Source: Acheta domesticus
Lineage: Eukaryota; Arthropoda; Insecta; Orthoptera; Gryllidae
Assembly (NCBI GenBank): GCA_031308135.1
Contig: JAHLJT010008756.1
Coordinates: 78,339,081 to 78,403,080 of the forward strand
Reading direction: 5' to 3'
Length of the DNA stretch: 64,000 bases
Each line of letters starts with the position of its first letter. Within the stretch, counting starts at the first letter, position 1. The translations under genes were made by a program, and so were the position numbers. Below are positions 37,755-49,721 of this stretch, piece by piece. The notes under the pieces are model-generated. The model did no database searches and was not told where the DNA came from. It saw only the letters and a program-made list of their open reading frames with translations.

Positions 37755-40700
37755 CAGAGCGTTCAGTCATGTGACCGATTTTTTTGACAGCTATTGTTGC
37801 CACACCACAGAGATCGTGCCAGGGGGCGTGGTCGGTGATTAACACACAGAAATTATTCGCTTTTATTTCACGAACGTTGGCTAACTTGTCTTAGCGCCGT
37901 GAAACCATCTATTGTATTGTCATTCCTCCAAAGGAAAATGTTCGCGGAAAAATATTGTGTTATAGTGAATATATACGTTGAAACTATGTTCAAGATAAAA
38001 GTTAATATTTTCTTTATGGTGTATTTAGTTAATATGTGGAGACTTTCCTACAGAAATGAGAAATTCAACTAGCAGGACTTTTGTGTATTTGGCGGGCCTT
38101 TTGTCTGTTTCGTGACATGGTTATATTCGAAAGGCAAGCGAAGCATCTACTAAATTCTTTACAATTGAAAGATATGAAATGGGACAAATAAGTGCGTGAT
38201 TTGCATATACTAAAGTATGTTTAATTTTGTGAAATTGGAATTAGATCAGCTGGTGTAATAATCATGAATAATGCTTGTCTGGCTTGAAGCACCTACATTG
38301 TGGTTTAATACTGTTTTATTTTGATACATAGTCTTTAATAATCTACCTTTTAGTTTTTGCCTCTCAGCCATGACCAGATAAGAGTAGAGAGTGCTGCTTA
38401 AGCAAAAGTTTAGATGAAAGGAAAATATATATTCTTACAGACAGGTGGTTTCATCAAAAGTACAGAATTATTATTCTCTCAAAGTCAAAAGAAATAAATG
38501 ACTATTGAGCAACTCTGACAGCACAGATGTTTCAAAAGTGAAAAGATTTCTACTTTGATTGTAAGAAACATGGATTTATGTAATGGACAGGGTAGCAATT
38601 CATTTTGTGTTGGTGAGTGTTATTTTTCAACAATATTTCTTTTAAGAATGTAAAAAACACTCATATATGAAATTCATTTAATCTTTTTTTTAATAACTGA
38701 TAAAAAAACAGGTATTGCTACTATACAATTCAGTCACAAAAGTAGTTTCAACATTATTTACATCACTATAAAGAGTGGAGTACAACCTGTATTAAATTCA
38801 ATAACGTTCAATGATCTTATAGTAAAATCAGTAATACAATTTTAATTAGAACTTAAAGTTTGCTAATAGAATGTGTAAAAGTTTCTGAGGCTGATGTTCA
38901 GATAAAGTTTCTCACTGAAATAAACAAATTTTGTTGAATTAAATCATAGAATACAATTTTACTTTTTGTATTTATTTTGATACAATGTTTGTCAATATTC
39001 TTACTATTTAATACATCATACTAGTTGATATGGGGAAGATGAAATTATAGAGAAAGCTGGTCATTGAGTTCTGTCTTCCCCTCCCCCTTATTGTCACTAT
39101 ATCTTCACTATAATTCTATTGAATTCGTATGGAGCCAGTGCAAAAGATATTATCAGTGGCATCATGATACCACTTTCAATCACAAAGCAACAGAAAAAGA
39201 AAGGAAGCAATAGAAATGATTACTGTGGAGAAGAAAGTGAATTAATATAAAAATATTTCCTTAGGATATTTTCCAGAAATGTTACTAATATAACGTATGG
39301 TTCTCATTTATCCTGAACACTTCTGTATTTGGGATAATTATATGGCACATACTGCAAAGAATATAAAAGAAGAGTGTAGAGTAGAAATAAGTTAGGAGGC
39401 TTCCCAGATTCCAGTCATAATAAATTTTCAGGATGACTCTTATGACAAAGATCCCCCCGATGTTCCCATTCCAGGATCTGCTGATGTTTCTTATTTGTAG
39501 GAATATGGCTGCCCATGAAAATGGATTGAAAAATATTTGACGTTTGTTATTCTTCATAGGTGCAGAGTTGCAAGTTGTAAATTTATATTATTCCAACTAG
39601 GACAAGTGAGTGGTTATATTCCATGTGAAATCGTGAATATATATTATTATTAAGCTGCTCTTGGCTTATTGAAATGTATTTTCCACTATTATTATCTTTA
39701 TTCTTATTTGTACTTTTACAGGTTTCTAAAGAACTATATACTATCAGGATTTGTAGAAATGCTTTAATAACTGTTACATCAGAATTTAATTTTCAATAAA
39801 CATTTATGAAATTAGTTATATGTAGGTATATTTGTATGCTTCAGATCTTTAATGACAACAACTTTCTTTCAACATGCAGATAAAAACTACCAGATGGCTT
39901 TCAAATAGTTACTAATAGTGACTTCATTGTACATATAGGCGGTTGAGAAAATAATGTAATGTGGAGCATTAGAACTAGAGAAAACTTTTGAATTTTTTTG
40001 GTTGAGGGGTGGGGACCACGGTACCAGTTGGTTTTTAGCTAATATTTTTATCTTTATCAAATTTGCCATGTGTTTGTATCTGTGTATGTGAATGTTCTCT
40101 CAATATCTCTCTGAAAATAAATATTGTGTGTGTGAAGAAAGCATGTGATTCTGTAATGGTTTCTTGGTGATGGAAGTTAGAGTAATAATATAGTAAGTGG
40201 TAAATGGACCATAACTGGTTAATTCAATTTTTCTCTTAATTTATGTCTCTAAATTTTCTAAATTTAATTTCAGATTTTTTTGCTAAACATTAACTGGTAC
40301 AGAACCTATACAAATGTTTTCTTATTATTTTTGCAATATAACTAGTCTTTGAATTTAGTTTTTTCTTGCAATTACTGAATCTTTCTTCATGTATGTATGA
40401 ATATTTTCATTATTTATTATGTGTATTCCCACTAATTACAATATAGAGATGTATACTTCTCAGAAGATATAAGTAGTCACTTCATTAAATCTGATGTTAA
40501 CTACCTTTGTAAAAAAAAGCAATTAAAAGAAATTCTAGTTCTTTTTTATTAAAAGGAACTTTTTTAATTTTGTGAAGTTAATATTTGATGAGCATGAATG
40601 TGCATTGAAAATATATTGTCAAGACCATATAAACCAAAAATTAATTCAGGTAATAGAAAAATATTATTCCTTTGAATAAAAAAGAATTAGAAATGCAGAT

Positions 40701-42592
40701 TTAATTAAAAGAAAAATTTTATCTTTTAAAGAGTTTAATACTTACTTATGAAGTAAGCATCATAAGACATCTTAACACAATATGAGATTAAAAGTTATCA
40801 AATTATGCAGTTATGTCAGGCTTGATAACCAATCAAATGCTGTTATCTAAGATGTTACAATATGAATTTTGTTCATTTTTAAAATTTCTAATATTTAATT
40901 TTCATTTCAAAATACACCATTTTACTCCTCATCTTGGCAAACTTGGCAGACAGGGTTTTGAGCTAATTAATATTAGGTCATGGACTTTCAGGACATGTTC
41001 TAAAAGTACATAGGAAAGTAATTTCAATTTTATAAATTTTCATTCAAAATCATCAAAGTAAATAAAATTTATTAAACTTCAAAGGTGTTCGTGCAACAGT
41101 TGTATCCTTCAAAGAAATCACAACACAAATAAAGGGAATTATTTTTTCATTTATATAACTTTGATTTTGTGATATCTTTTCACCCATGTTCAACATGACT
41201 TATTTATTATAGATAATAAAGTTATTGAAGGTATGAAACCTCTCAATTTGCATTTCATCTAAAATTTTCATAGTGAAATTCAATTCAATTCCATTTTATT
41301 AACAGACTTGCTATACACAAATTAGTTGAGGAAGAAACTTCCAGTGTGCAGGCCCATTTAATCACATACTTTTTGTTTTTTTTGAAATTTGAAAAACATT
41401 TAGTATCTTGCATAAATTATAACATTCTGTAGTATCCTTTTAATAACAAGTACATAATTCATAGCACTTTTTAACCCATGATGTACCTAATATCTAAATT
41501 TTAAGAACTGACTGCTCGTTTTATATTTAAGAAATTCACTTGCAAGTTATTCATCTTTTGATTAACTATGTGTATTTTGCCAATCAGTACTCAGAGAATG
41601 TTTACTAACTTGAATCTTTTTCTTCACAGAAACCTTTTAACATGGTTTGAATAGAATACTTTCCAAAGTTGATAATTAGAAGAACTCAAAATTTAATAAA
41701 ATATTTAATAACAATTAATGGCGGTTTTGTATTAGTTACGCACAAACCATACGTGACTAATATTTCAATGAAGCATTGCTTCACCTATCATCAACTGTTG
41801 AATAAATGATTTACAGTATTTATTGTTACCATTATTTCACAATTAACTTAACAAATCAGTATGTCAATGATCAATAATTGAATGGGTGAAATACAGCACA
41901 GTATAAGTGAGATTTAAAAATTCTGAGAAAACCACGTTTATAGTATGCTATATTTCAGTGCCACTGTTAATTCGTGATTTAATAAACAATTAAAATGCCG
42001 AGGTTTTAATACTGAAACAAAGTAACACGATTTTACAGTGATATTGAATGAAAGAAAACAGTTTTCTCAGAATTTATAAAATGTCACTGTTCTGGTTTTC
42101 ACACATTAAATTGATCATTAATCATATCGATCAATCAATAGAGATTATGAAAAATCAATTATTCTAATTGCAGAACATTATGCAGCACTACATTAATTGC
42201 AAAGTTCTGAACATGCAAGATCAAAAAGTACCAACAGAATTCCGACAGTTTTCACAAGGCCTACGTATGGGTCTAGCAGTATTCGTCGTCGTTCTCCTGT
42301 CAGACGGCTTAATTCACTCAGTCACACATATTACCAACAGCATTTCCAAATTATTTGTCTCAATTCGTATAATTTTTCGTCCCTAATGATAGTGGAATAC
42401 AATAAATCTCTTGTGAAAACTATTTCTAACGTTCACAACGTGAAAATACATTCAATAACAAAACCCAACCAGCTGACATTACGACTCAGCTGAGCGGCGG
42501 AAGAATACTTTTCGGAGAGCAATGCGGTCTTCGGCGACGCTCATTTGTTATAGAAGCTGTCAAAAAAATCGGTCACATGACTGAACGCTCTG
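37755..42592. mobile_element. 4.8-kb DNA transposon-like insertion with 38-bp TIRs
   Basis: The first 38 bases (starting CAGAGCGTTCAGTCATGTGA) are repeated perfectly in inverted orientation at 42555-42592. TA stands on both sides (37753-37754 and 42593-42594), consistent with a TA target duplication. The flanks joined together rebuild unit 2 of the neighbouring 400-bp tandem repeat, so the boundaries have independent support. The interior is AT-rich with no long frame and no transposase motif that I recognise. It is either non-autonomous or carries a heavily split or decayed gene. TA target and CAG ends suggest a Tc1/mariner-related or other TA-targeting superfamily. hAT is unlikely because the 8-bp flanks do not match. 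Confidence 0.85.
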
Positions 42593-42660
42593 TACTCCCG
42601 GCGGCGCCGCCAACGACGTCAGAGGCGGCGGGGGCGTGGCCAGCGCGCGCAAATGACCGG
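42593..42660 (+). repeat. 400-bp tandem repeat, unit 2, right part
   Basis: This continues unit 2 after the insertion: CCCGGCGGCGCCGCC...GACGTCAGAGGCGGCGGGGG...AATGACCGG. It aligns with the GC-rich end of unit 1 at about 37360-37432. After 42660 the sequence no longer matches either unit. Confidence 0.8.
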
Positions 42661-42732
42661 CGGGCGCGGGGGCGTCGGCGGCTCCGGAAGGCGGAAATGA
42701 CGCGACCTGCGGAGGAAACAAGGCGACCGGGT

Positions 42733-42960
42733 GTCGGCTCTGTGGCCGAGATCGCTAAGACAGAAGTGCCGTAGTGGTCTTGGACCGTGGGGTCGCGGGT
42801 TCGTGTCCCGCCTCGGGCATGGTTGTATGTGTTCGTCCTTTCACCCCCTAGCATCACCATATCGTTTCATCCTTATACCATAACGTTACATCCAGTAGTG
42901 GTCGCTAATGATCTAGTAGTTGTCAACAACAAAAACAACAACAACAACAACAAAAAGAAA
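42733..42960 (+). repeat. tRNA-derived SINE, family B, copy 1
   Basis: A tRNA-like head with a box B-type GGGTTCGTGTCC at 42797-42808, followed by GGCATGGTTGTATGTGTTCG and TTTCACCCCCTAGCATCACC. It ends in a CAACAA-type simple tail (about 42926-42955). The same order of head, GCATGGTT link, CCTTTCACC-like segment and simple tail is seen at 61842-62150. It adjoins the right border of the tandem repeat. Confidence 0.65.
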
Positions 42961-43229
42961 GGCGAGCGGGTGAGTGAGCGGGGAGGGCGGCGGGTGAGAG
43001 GAGAGCGGACTCGCGGTTTCAACGAGAGAGGTCTGCGACGTTGAGGCTGTTGCTGAGCTGTTGGTGGGTAAGGAGGCTCGGAGAAACAGTGTACATAATT
43101 TTATACAATTTTATACTGTCTTCTTAAAATAGTATTTCTCTTAAGGAAAACGAAAATTTTAAAACAGCCGACATATTTTTTAATTATTTTATTTCATAAC
43201 AATTCTTACATCCACTCTTTAATGACGTT

Positions 43230-44060
43230 TCGAGAGCTTTTGCGCCTCCATATCGAGGTTTAATGAACTAATCCAAATCATCTTAATTCCTAAATGTATA
43301 ACTTAGCCGATGTTGAGTTCAACATAATTAACATTCAAAAGCAAACTTACTTTTTTTTTCTTCATAAAACATGTTTTTAAGGTCCAACACAAAGTATCTC
43401 ATTATCTTGTTTGTAGTGACCCGTCGGAAAGTCTTATACATTGTTTAAAATCCCTCAAAAATTCCAATTTTTTTTTGAAATTGTAATCCTTGAACTTACA
43501 CTCGTATTTTCGGGAACCAGATCAAAATAGACTTCGAACCTCGGGCGGGACAGAGAAGGTAAAGTTTTATTCTATAATGAAACCTGAATTTGATTATGAT
43601 TTTATTTCTCTTGCAATTATTTAATTTTATTATCATAATTGTAAATGACTTTAATTATGTCATAGAATTTATGGTTTGTCGAATTTTCGTCTGTAACGTT
43701 TCCATTATTATTCTATCTTTGCAGCTTCACTCCACTGCTAGAATCTGAAGATCATTGAATTCTGTTTGATGGTTTAGATCTAACCCGTGCTTGGAAATAG
43801 AGTTTTGCCTATTGGGTTCTTCTAAAATGTTTCTTCTATGCTCATAAATTCTGTCTTTTTGTTTTCTCGTGGTTTGACCCACATATTCCAAGTTAGTCTT
43901 TACAACCTAGGGAGTATACCACATTACTCTTCTCTGTCACTTGTGTTTGATCTTTTGGGTATTTCACAAGTGCCTTCTTTTTTAATTCAGTGTTACAAAA
44001 TTCAACCTCTTTCATCCCTCAACGACTTTTTTAAAGATTGTCTGCTGTCTAAAAATTATA
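43230..44060 (-). pseudogene. Penelope-like retroelement remnant with GIY-YIG endonuclease domain
   Basis: On the minus strand, KKALVKYPKDQTQ leads into VVYSLGCKD (about 43900-43965), then after a one-base frame change into LEYVGQTTRKQKDRIYEHRR. This is the GIY-YIG pattern of Penelope-like elements: the VY...YVGQT core, the catalytic-type Arg, then Tyr/His/Glu residues. Conserved C-terminal sequence continues to LQILAVE near 43735. Farther 3', near 43230-43260, GGAGGCGCAAAAGCTCTCGAAACG matches the 3' signature of these elements. The RT domain is not present. Frame change and stops mark it as dead. Confidence 0.7.
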
Positions 44061-44064
44061 AAAG

Positions 44065-44190
44065 GACCTGTTTTTAAGAGAAATAAAGTGAATGCAACTT
44101 GGTATATGGTGATATTTGTCAGGCAAATGATGTGTGAAGGTGGGGATAATATAAAGTTTATTTATTATATTATCTTTATAATGAAATCGA
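44065..44190. other. Boundary between the Penelope remnant and the next repeat
   Basis: AT-rich, with a TTTATTATATTAT run; nothing else is recognised. Confidence 0.3.
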
Positions 44191-44198
44191 GTAACCTG

Positions 44199-45035
44199 CA
44201 TCTATCCGCCCGTCTATCCATCTGTCCCACATGCACGGTTACATAACTTCCCGTTCTCCGATTGAGACAAACGACCTGTCATTCGATGCGTCTTGGATTC
44301 TTGATAGGGAACTGATCTTTTCTGCTGATCAAACTAAAAATCCATAGAAACGTCTTTGAAAAATATGTTTTTCAATTATCTTAAACGCATTTTGGGTGAT
44401 TTACGGCACCTACTAAAATACTCAATACGTCATTCGATTTCTCTTGAAAATACAAATGAATTCAAACATTTATTAGCTAGTTCTCACTAGTACATTTTGA
44501 AAAAAATTAGAAAATAGCGTGTTTTTGATCGTTTCAATCCACCTACGAGAACATTGGTAAAACGCTGTGAATTACTCTTTGTGGCATTTACAAATGAATC
44601 CGAACAATCTGATTATTGAGACTGACGATAATTAAACCCAATTTTGTAAATGAATATTGACAACACGTGCTAGGGGAGTAAAGCACCGAAAACAAGTTTT
44701 TAAGAGCTTTATTTTCACCTATAGAGACGATCACTTTTGCTTGGTCTCGACAAGACAAATTGATTAGCTCTATTTCTAGTTAGATCTTGCCAGAATATTT
44801 TAGAAGTATTACAAAAGAACATCAAAGATTTAAGGCACTGTTGAAACGTCGTGGATTACATTGCCTTTTCGACATACGGTGAATACTTAGGAAGTGATTT
44901 GTCATAGAGACCAGAGTTTTTATTCTATGGACGATTGCTAAATCTAATACGGTAAGGAAACATGAATTTAAAACTAATATCTATCGACACTTTTTCATGT
45001 AATTCCTGGTTCTGAGGATTGAAGAGTCCGGCAAA
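44199..45035 (+). repeat. Dispersed repeat of unknown class
   Basis: The front part (44199-44445) matches 15760-16025 and the back part (44750-45035) matches 5850-6190, each in the same orientation. That suggests one family about 0.8 kb long of which this is the longest copy. No coding capacity, inverted ends or box A/B promoter is evident. The SINE-A at 45090 follows closely. Confidence 0.4.
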
Positions 45036-45089
45036 TTTATTGTTTTCAAAATTCTTTTTAATTTGGACATCCACAGCATGAATAAAAAT

Positions 45090-45375
45090 ATGTGTCTCTG
45101 ATCGGCAGGTCCTAGAGTTCGAATCCCGACGGTGGTAGGATTTTCGACATTAGATACATAGCTAGGTTGAATTCAGCAGCTGTCTGGAGGAGAATTCCTA
45201 GCTGCTAGGTGAGCTGATCGGTAATTTTTCGTGGATTCTCATATCAATACCGGGCAAATGCCGGAGCAGTTCCCTAACAAACAGGCCACAGACAGCGCGT
45301 TATCTTTCCTTTCTCTTCCCTGACCTATCCTCACACCTTACTTACGCACTTGCGTTACATTACCACACACGTCGG
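45090..45375 (+). repeat. SINE-A, tRNA-related head plus body
   Basis: It begins inside the tRNA-like head (GGTCCTAGAGTTCGAATCCCG, the box B region) and continues into the SINE-A body (GATCGGTAATTTTTCGTGG, then GGGCAAATGCCGGAGCAGT) and the CACTTGCGTTACATTACCAC stretch. The 3' domain seen at 7930-8010 is missing. It is in forward orientation. Confidence 0.7.
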
Positions 45376-45755
45376 GAGACTTAGTCTTGTTCCAACAAAA
45401 CAAGGTAAATGCCTTATCCTAACAAGCGGACCTCGAACCGCGCGTGATTTTTTCTTTCCCATTATTGAACCTTTCTTTCTTCTTAGACATACATGCCTTA
45501 TCATTTCACAAGGATAGACAGGGGCTCGCCCGTAATGGAGCGGTGGCCCTCTGGCCTAATTATCTAGGGAGGAAAACTCGTAAACCGACTTCTAGGCCGG
45601 CGACAAATCTCCCGTTCAGGCGGAGGAGAAACAACGCCCCCTCCCACACAATAGCACACCACCAGAGAATTATGTACACTACACTTACAAGACTATTAAT
45701 CGTAGATGTCGAAATACCTGGCAAGAAGAAATAATCAATAAAAACCCACAAATTA
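45376..45755. other. Unassigned segment between SINE-A and the GC island
   Basis: Contains a GC-moderate portion (45535-45700) with no recognised gene. Its abrupt change in composition suggests another old repeat, but no second copy was found in the window. Confidence 0.25.
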
Positions 45756-45759
45756 TGAC

Positions 45760-45925
45760 ATCTCCAGCGGCACCGTCGTCAGATTCAACGGCATCGGCAG
45801 TTGCGTGGGAGACGACTGCAGCGGCTCGCGTACACAAGCGGAGCCAATAGGCGCGCCCGCTCTCTCCCCTCGCCCCTGAGATTACGTCGCTTAACCTGCC
45901 CGAGGGAGGCAGTCAAGGGGTGCGC
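45760..45925. other. GC-rich island
   Basis: A short CpG-rich segment with GGCGCGCCCG and CCTCGCCCC motifs directly upstream of the purine minisatellite. It may be a promoter island. No start site is evident. Confidence 0.3.
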
Positions 45926-45949
45926 GCCAGTTGCGAGACAGTCAAGGGG

Positions 45950-46760
45950 TGCACAGCTGCAACGGTAGCCGTGGTGACGACGATGGCCACGGCGTGAGCG
46001 GAGGAAGCGAGGCGGGAGGGGAGTGGAGCGGGGACAGAATCGGAATGAGCTCGGAGAAGACAGGCAGGGTGGATCCGGGTGAAGCTGGGTGGAGTGTAGC
46101 GGAGTGTGGGGAAGAGGACGGGGACATCGAGGTGGAGAGGACGAGACAGAGAGAAAACGACGAGGAGAAAGGGGAAGTGAGAACGGACCGGCGAGATCAG
46201 TGTGGCAAGAACGGGGTGATGAAAATGGGGCGAAGAGAACGGGGATGGAGGGAACTGGGCGCTGAAAACCAGGAGGTAAAAAACGGGGCGGTTAAAAAAC
46301 GGGGCGGCGAGAATGGAGCAATGGGAATGAAGCAGAGAGAGCAGGAAAGGGAGAACTTGAAGGGGAAAAAGGGCCTGGTAGATCGGGAAATGGAGAACGG
46401 GGTGAGAAGAAGAGGGTGGGGAGATCGGGGCGAGGACAACGGAGCGGGACGAACAGACCGAGGACAATGGGGTGGAGAGAATGGGGCGGAGGGAACGGAA
46501 TGGGGAGAACGGGATGCGGAGAACGAAGTGGGAAGAACTGCACTTGGAGTGTGGGCGGGGGAAGGGGAAGGGGAGAACGAGGCGGGTACATCGGGAAAGG
46601 TAAAATGGGGCGGGGAGAACGGGATGAAAAGAATGGGGTGGTGAGAAAGGGGGTGAGAAGAACTGAGCTGCGCGTGTTGGGACGGAGTAATGCTTTGCGG
46701 GGCAGGAAAGAATGGGGAAGGTCGGAGAATTAAGCAAGGGATTGGATCGGACATAGCGAG
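45950..46760 (+). repeat. Purine-rich minisatellite (GAGAACGGGGCGG-type)
   Basis: About 800 bases of degenerate 13- to 15-base units such as GGGAGAACGGGGCGGAGAG. The plus strand is purine-rich and the minus strand a pyrimidine tract. The frames of 237 and 274 codons on the two strands are purely compositional: Gly/Glu/Arg on plus, Ser/Pro/Phe on minus. The unit resembles the repeat at 22330-23060 in character but not in exact sequence. Confidence 0.75.
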
Positions 46761-46769
46761 TGGGGACGG

Positions 46770-49315
46770 GCAGAGAGGTTAACGGCGGAGTCGGAAGGGG
46801 TGGGGTGGCTCCCGGAGTTAGGGCGAGGCTTACTCAATTAGCGTCAGCCAAGGCATATGTTGAGTCAGCGTACTGTGCAATTCCAAGCACACCACCGGCC
46901 AGGGGAAAATAACATGCAAGGTTACGTGACGTAATATGAGTCGTACAGGCGTGCGCATTTTGTTGTGAACTGGTACATCCTGTACAATAAAATTTCTGTA
47001 CGATATGATAGTTGTACGAGAAATCATGATCTTTGACATTTGCCAAGAAATGTATTGTTATTTATAATATGATTTTGGTTAAATAATATTCAGACGAGTA
47101 GAGTAATGAGTGGTAGGAATTTTTGTTATCAGTTATATGTTTTTTAATAGTGTAATTTTCGCTCATAAGAAAGTTGTTCACGTACTTCCTTCTTCGAGTG
47201 TTTCGAAATGGAAGACTTTAACAAAATATTTTTTTGCATTTCTATTTTTTTTCGCTCAAGCGTGCATTTGACCTGTCTACCACCACCAATATAAACCTCC
47301 TAGGGATGTTCGTATTGCAGGTTGAAAATAATAAAGCTAATTAACCTAGACGAAATTACGTAACTCGGAGGAGTATTAGTAACCTTATTTCAATATTACA
47401 AAAAGAATCTCAGCACCACTCTCAACAATATAATAACTAAAACTTACATCACAATGGAACCAGGAACCCTGGCATGTGATTCGATGTTTGCGCTTACTAC
47501 ACTATCAAGAACTTTCTGCCTCCATTTATTATATTAATAATTAATTAAAGACATTAGGAGGGGATCCAGAAAATACATTTTAATTTGGAACCCAACCGTA
47601 TAAATTCGTTAAAGACAAATTATACCTTGAGAATGCGAATTTATTCTTGGGTCCGTTGGTGACATGCGAGCTGATGGGAATACTTGCTTGTAATTTACCA
47701 CTACAAATATGTTTTTAATACATTAAATAACATTACAAAATAACGTATGATTTCCAACACCAATCAGTGGGGGTGTGCAAGGATTGGCCAAGGCAGCAAC
47801 CATTACGAAGCAGGCGGATAGTACAGGATATGTAAAGGAAGAACAGAGCTTTAGAGGAGGAGGGGAGCAGGAGTGGCACATGGGAAAGTGGCAATATAAA
47901 GAAGGTAAAATTTTGAAGTGGATTAACATGAGAAAGAGGAATGTAAGTGTTAGACACCGGCCACCAATCCTATACCACTTTACCGCTTCCTGTTAGTCGC
48001 TGCCTTGGGTAATCCCGCTCATCGTCCATATAAGGCGGCAGTACGCTCTGAGTATAGCCACAACATTTTGGCGATATAGACAGCCACCATGACACAGACG
48101 AGACTTGTCTCGGAGAGCCTAGTTCATTTAAACTGGTGGCGTTCCCAATTATATGCAAATATAATGCACTGCAATGATGAATAAGGTTGACGGGAGGAGA
48201 AATGTAAGTATGAAAAAGTATAAAATGTGATATGATATTTGAAAAAGTAACAATAAATTCAAAAGGGAAGATACTACAAAGAAACGGGTGACTATGTAGG
48301 GAATACACAAAATTTGGGGAGAACAGCATAGAAACTAAGAAAGAGTAAAATGAGTTACATAAATACACTACAGCAACATTTATTTAAATGTGTTTTATTA
48401 CAGGTGACAGGAAAAATTGAAATGGCATGCTATATGTAATTATTCTTAAAAATGTATCAGAAATGTTGCACTTTTGAAAATGCATGTTTTTCACAACAAA
48501 TATCATATGAAGATACTGAGATACAAATCCGCGTTGACAGTTGTGGAAATTCTCCAAGACAAGTCACACTATTTCGGTCGTATCCAGTCGTGGACTCACA
48601 TGTGACAGAAAAGAGAACAATTCCTCTGGTGACAGTAGAACCGGAAGTGCAATTGAAAATTACTCCTTCCCAGATCAATAGGTCCTGACGTTGGAGCAGC
48701 TCCTAATATAGAACCTGTCTGGCAGTAGCCAACAACACATTTCAACCTTCAAACACTTTTCCCCCCTTGTGAGGCAAAGAACGACGGCGCTGCATGCACG
48801 GAAGAGCGAGCTGATTTTTTTCGTGTGGAATCTGCTTTACAATTCCGCGGAAGCATCCGCACGATGTCAAACACGTGAGCGGGAAAGCCGGCAGCTGAGT
48901 TCTCGAGCGAATTTCGTATCAGATTTGCTCTTTTTCTACCTCCGGATCTTCGGTTTATTTGCTCACGCTCTAGCGACTGCTACTTCCACTGGCAGTGTGT
49001 ATCTGCAGCCTCCAGAAAGGATCAGGAATGTGGATTTCATCGCTCCTTAAATCCGATGAACGACACGCACCATGCAACGTTTTTCTTATTCCGAAAAAAA
49101 ATTGGATCGAATATTTGTTAGATCCTTAATATAGCACTGCACACTTATAAACTAAAGAATATCAAATCGTAAATGAAATACATAAGAGGAAAAAAACTGT
49201 TTTTACCTTGGTCAAATTTTCTATACTATAATGAAACACTTTCAATGGTTTTGCTATAATCGAGTTCATAGTTTTCAAAATGATCAATAAATGAACAAAA
49301 GTCAGATAATCTCCC
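46770..49315. other. Mostly AT-rich DNA with no recognised genes
   Basis: Nothing can be named. A 78-codon frame at 48452-48688 has a more protein-like composition than most chance frames here, but it has no motif, no clear splice borders and no recognised family. A GC-richer patch lies at 48770-49030. Confidence 0.35.
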
Positions 49316-49721
49316 TACATTTTTATAAATGGATGATGGTGTGTCCGGAATCGATAAACTTCAGACACCGTTTGACCGTTCTCGATTAAACTTGGCATAT
49401 CTGAGTGTGTTTTTCATAAAGAAGGTTTTCATGTGGTTCACTTTGTGGCAACTCTTTACCAGATAGCGCTGCAGCACAATATGGCACTTTAGTTTAATGC
49501 AATTCCCTGTCCACCTGAGGTTCATTGTTTCTGGGCGTTGCCGTGTGTCGCGGGGTGGGGTCGATCGGGAGCGACGACTGGGTGGCGAGGGATGTGGACG
49601 GGATAAAGCTGATGCTGAGCTGGGAGACGACAGCGAGGGGCGATTGCGGTACGAGAACAACCAGGTCGTAGCAGCGCTGACGGAGCTGGAAGACGGCAGC
49701 GGGGAGAGGTAACTCAGTTGG
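49315..49721 (+). mobile_element. Helitron-like element upstream of a tandem array
   Basis: The front resembles the 5' part of the 29705 element: an ACTTCAGACACCGTTTGACCG segment, then ACTTGGCATATCTGAGTGTG and GAAGGTTTTCATGTGG, parallel to CCGACACCGTTGGACC, GTTGGCACTTC and GAAGTTTTATGTG. Purine-rich sequence follows and the element ends in AACTCAGTTGG before T. There is no Rep/helicase coding. It runs straight into the array at 49722. Confidence 0.5.

Noticed and set aside
37755..42592. hAT classification of the 4.8-kb element because its ends start CAGAG
   Set aside because: The 8 bases on either side (AGAGGTTA and TACTCCCG) do not match. Only TA is shared, and the reconstructed empty site supports a TA insertion.
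45913..46754. Minus-strand open frames of 274 and 185 codons and a 237-codon plus frame
   Set aside because: They lie on a purine-rich minisatellite. The translations are low complexity, several overlapping frames are open on both strands, and no domain is present.
48452..48688. Small coding exon
   Set aside because: The composition is protein-like, but no acceptor/donor pair, family motif or second copy supports it.
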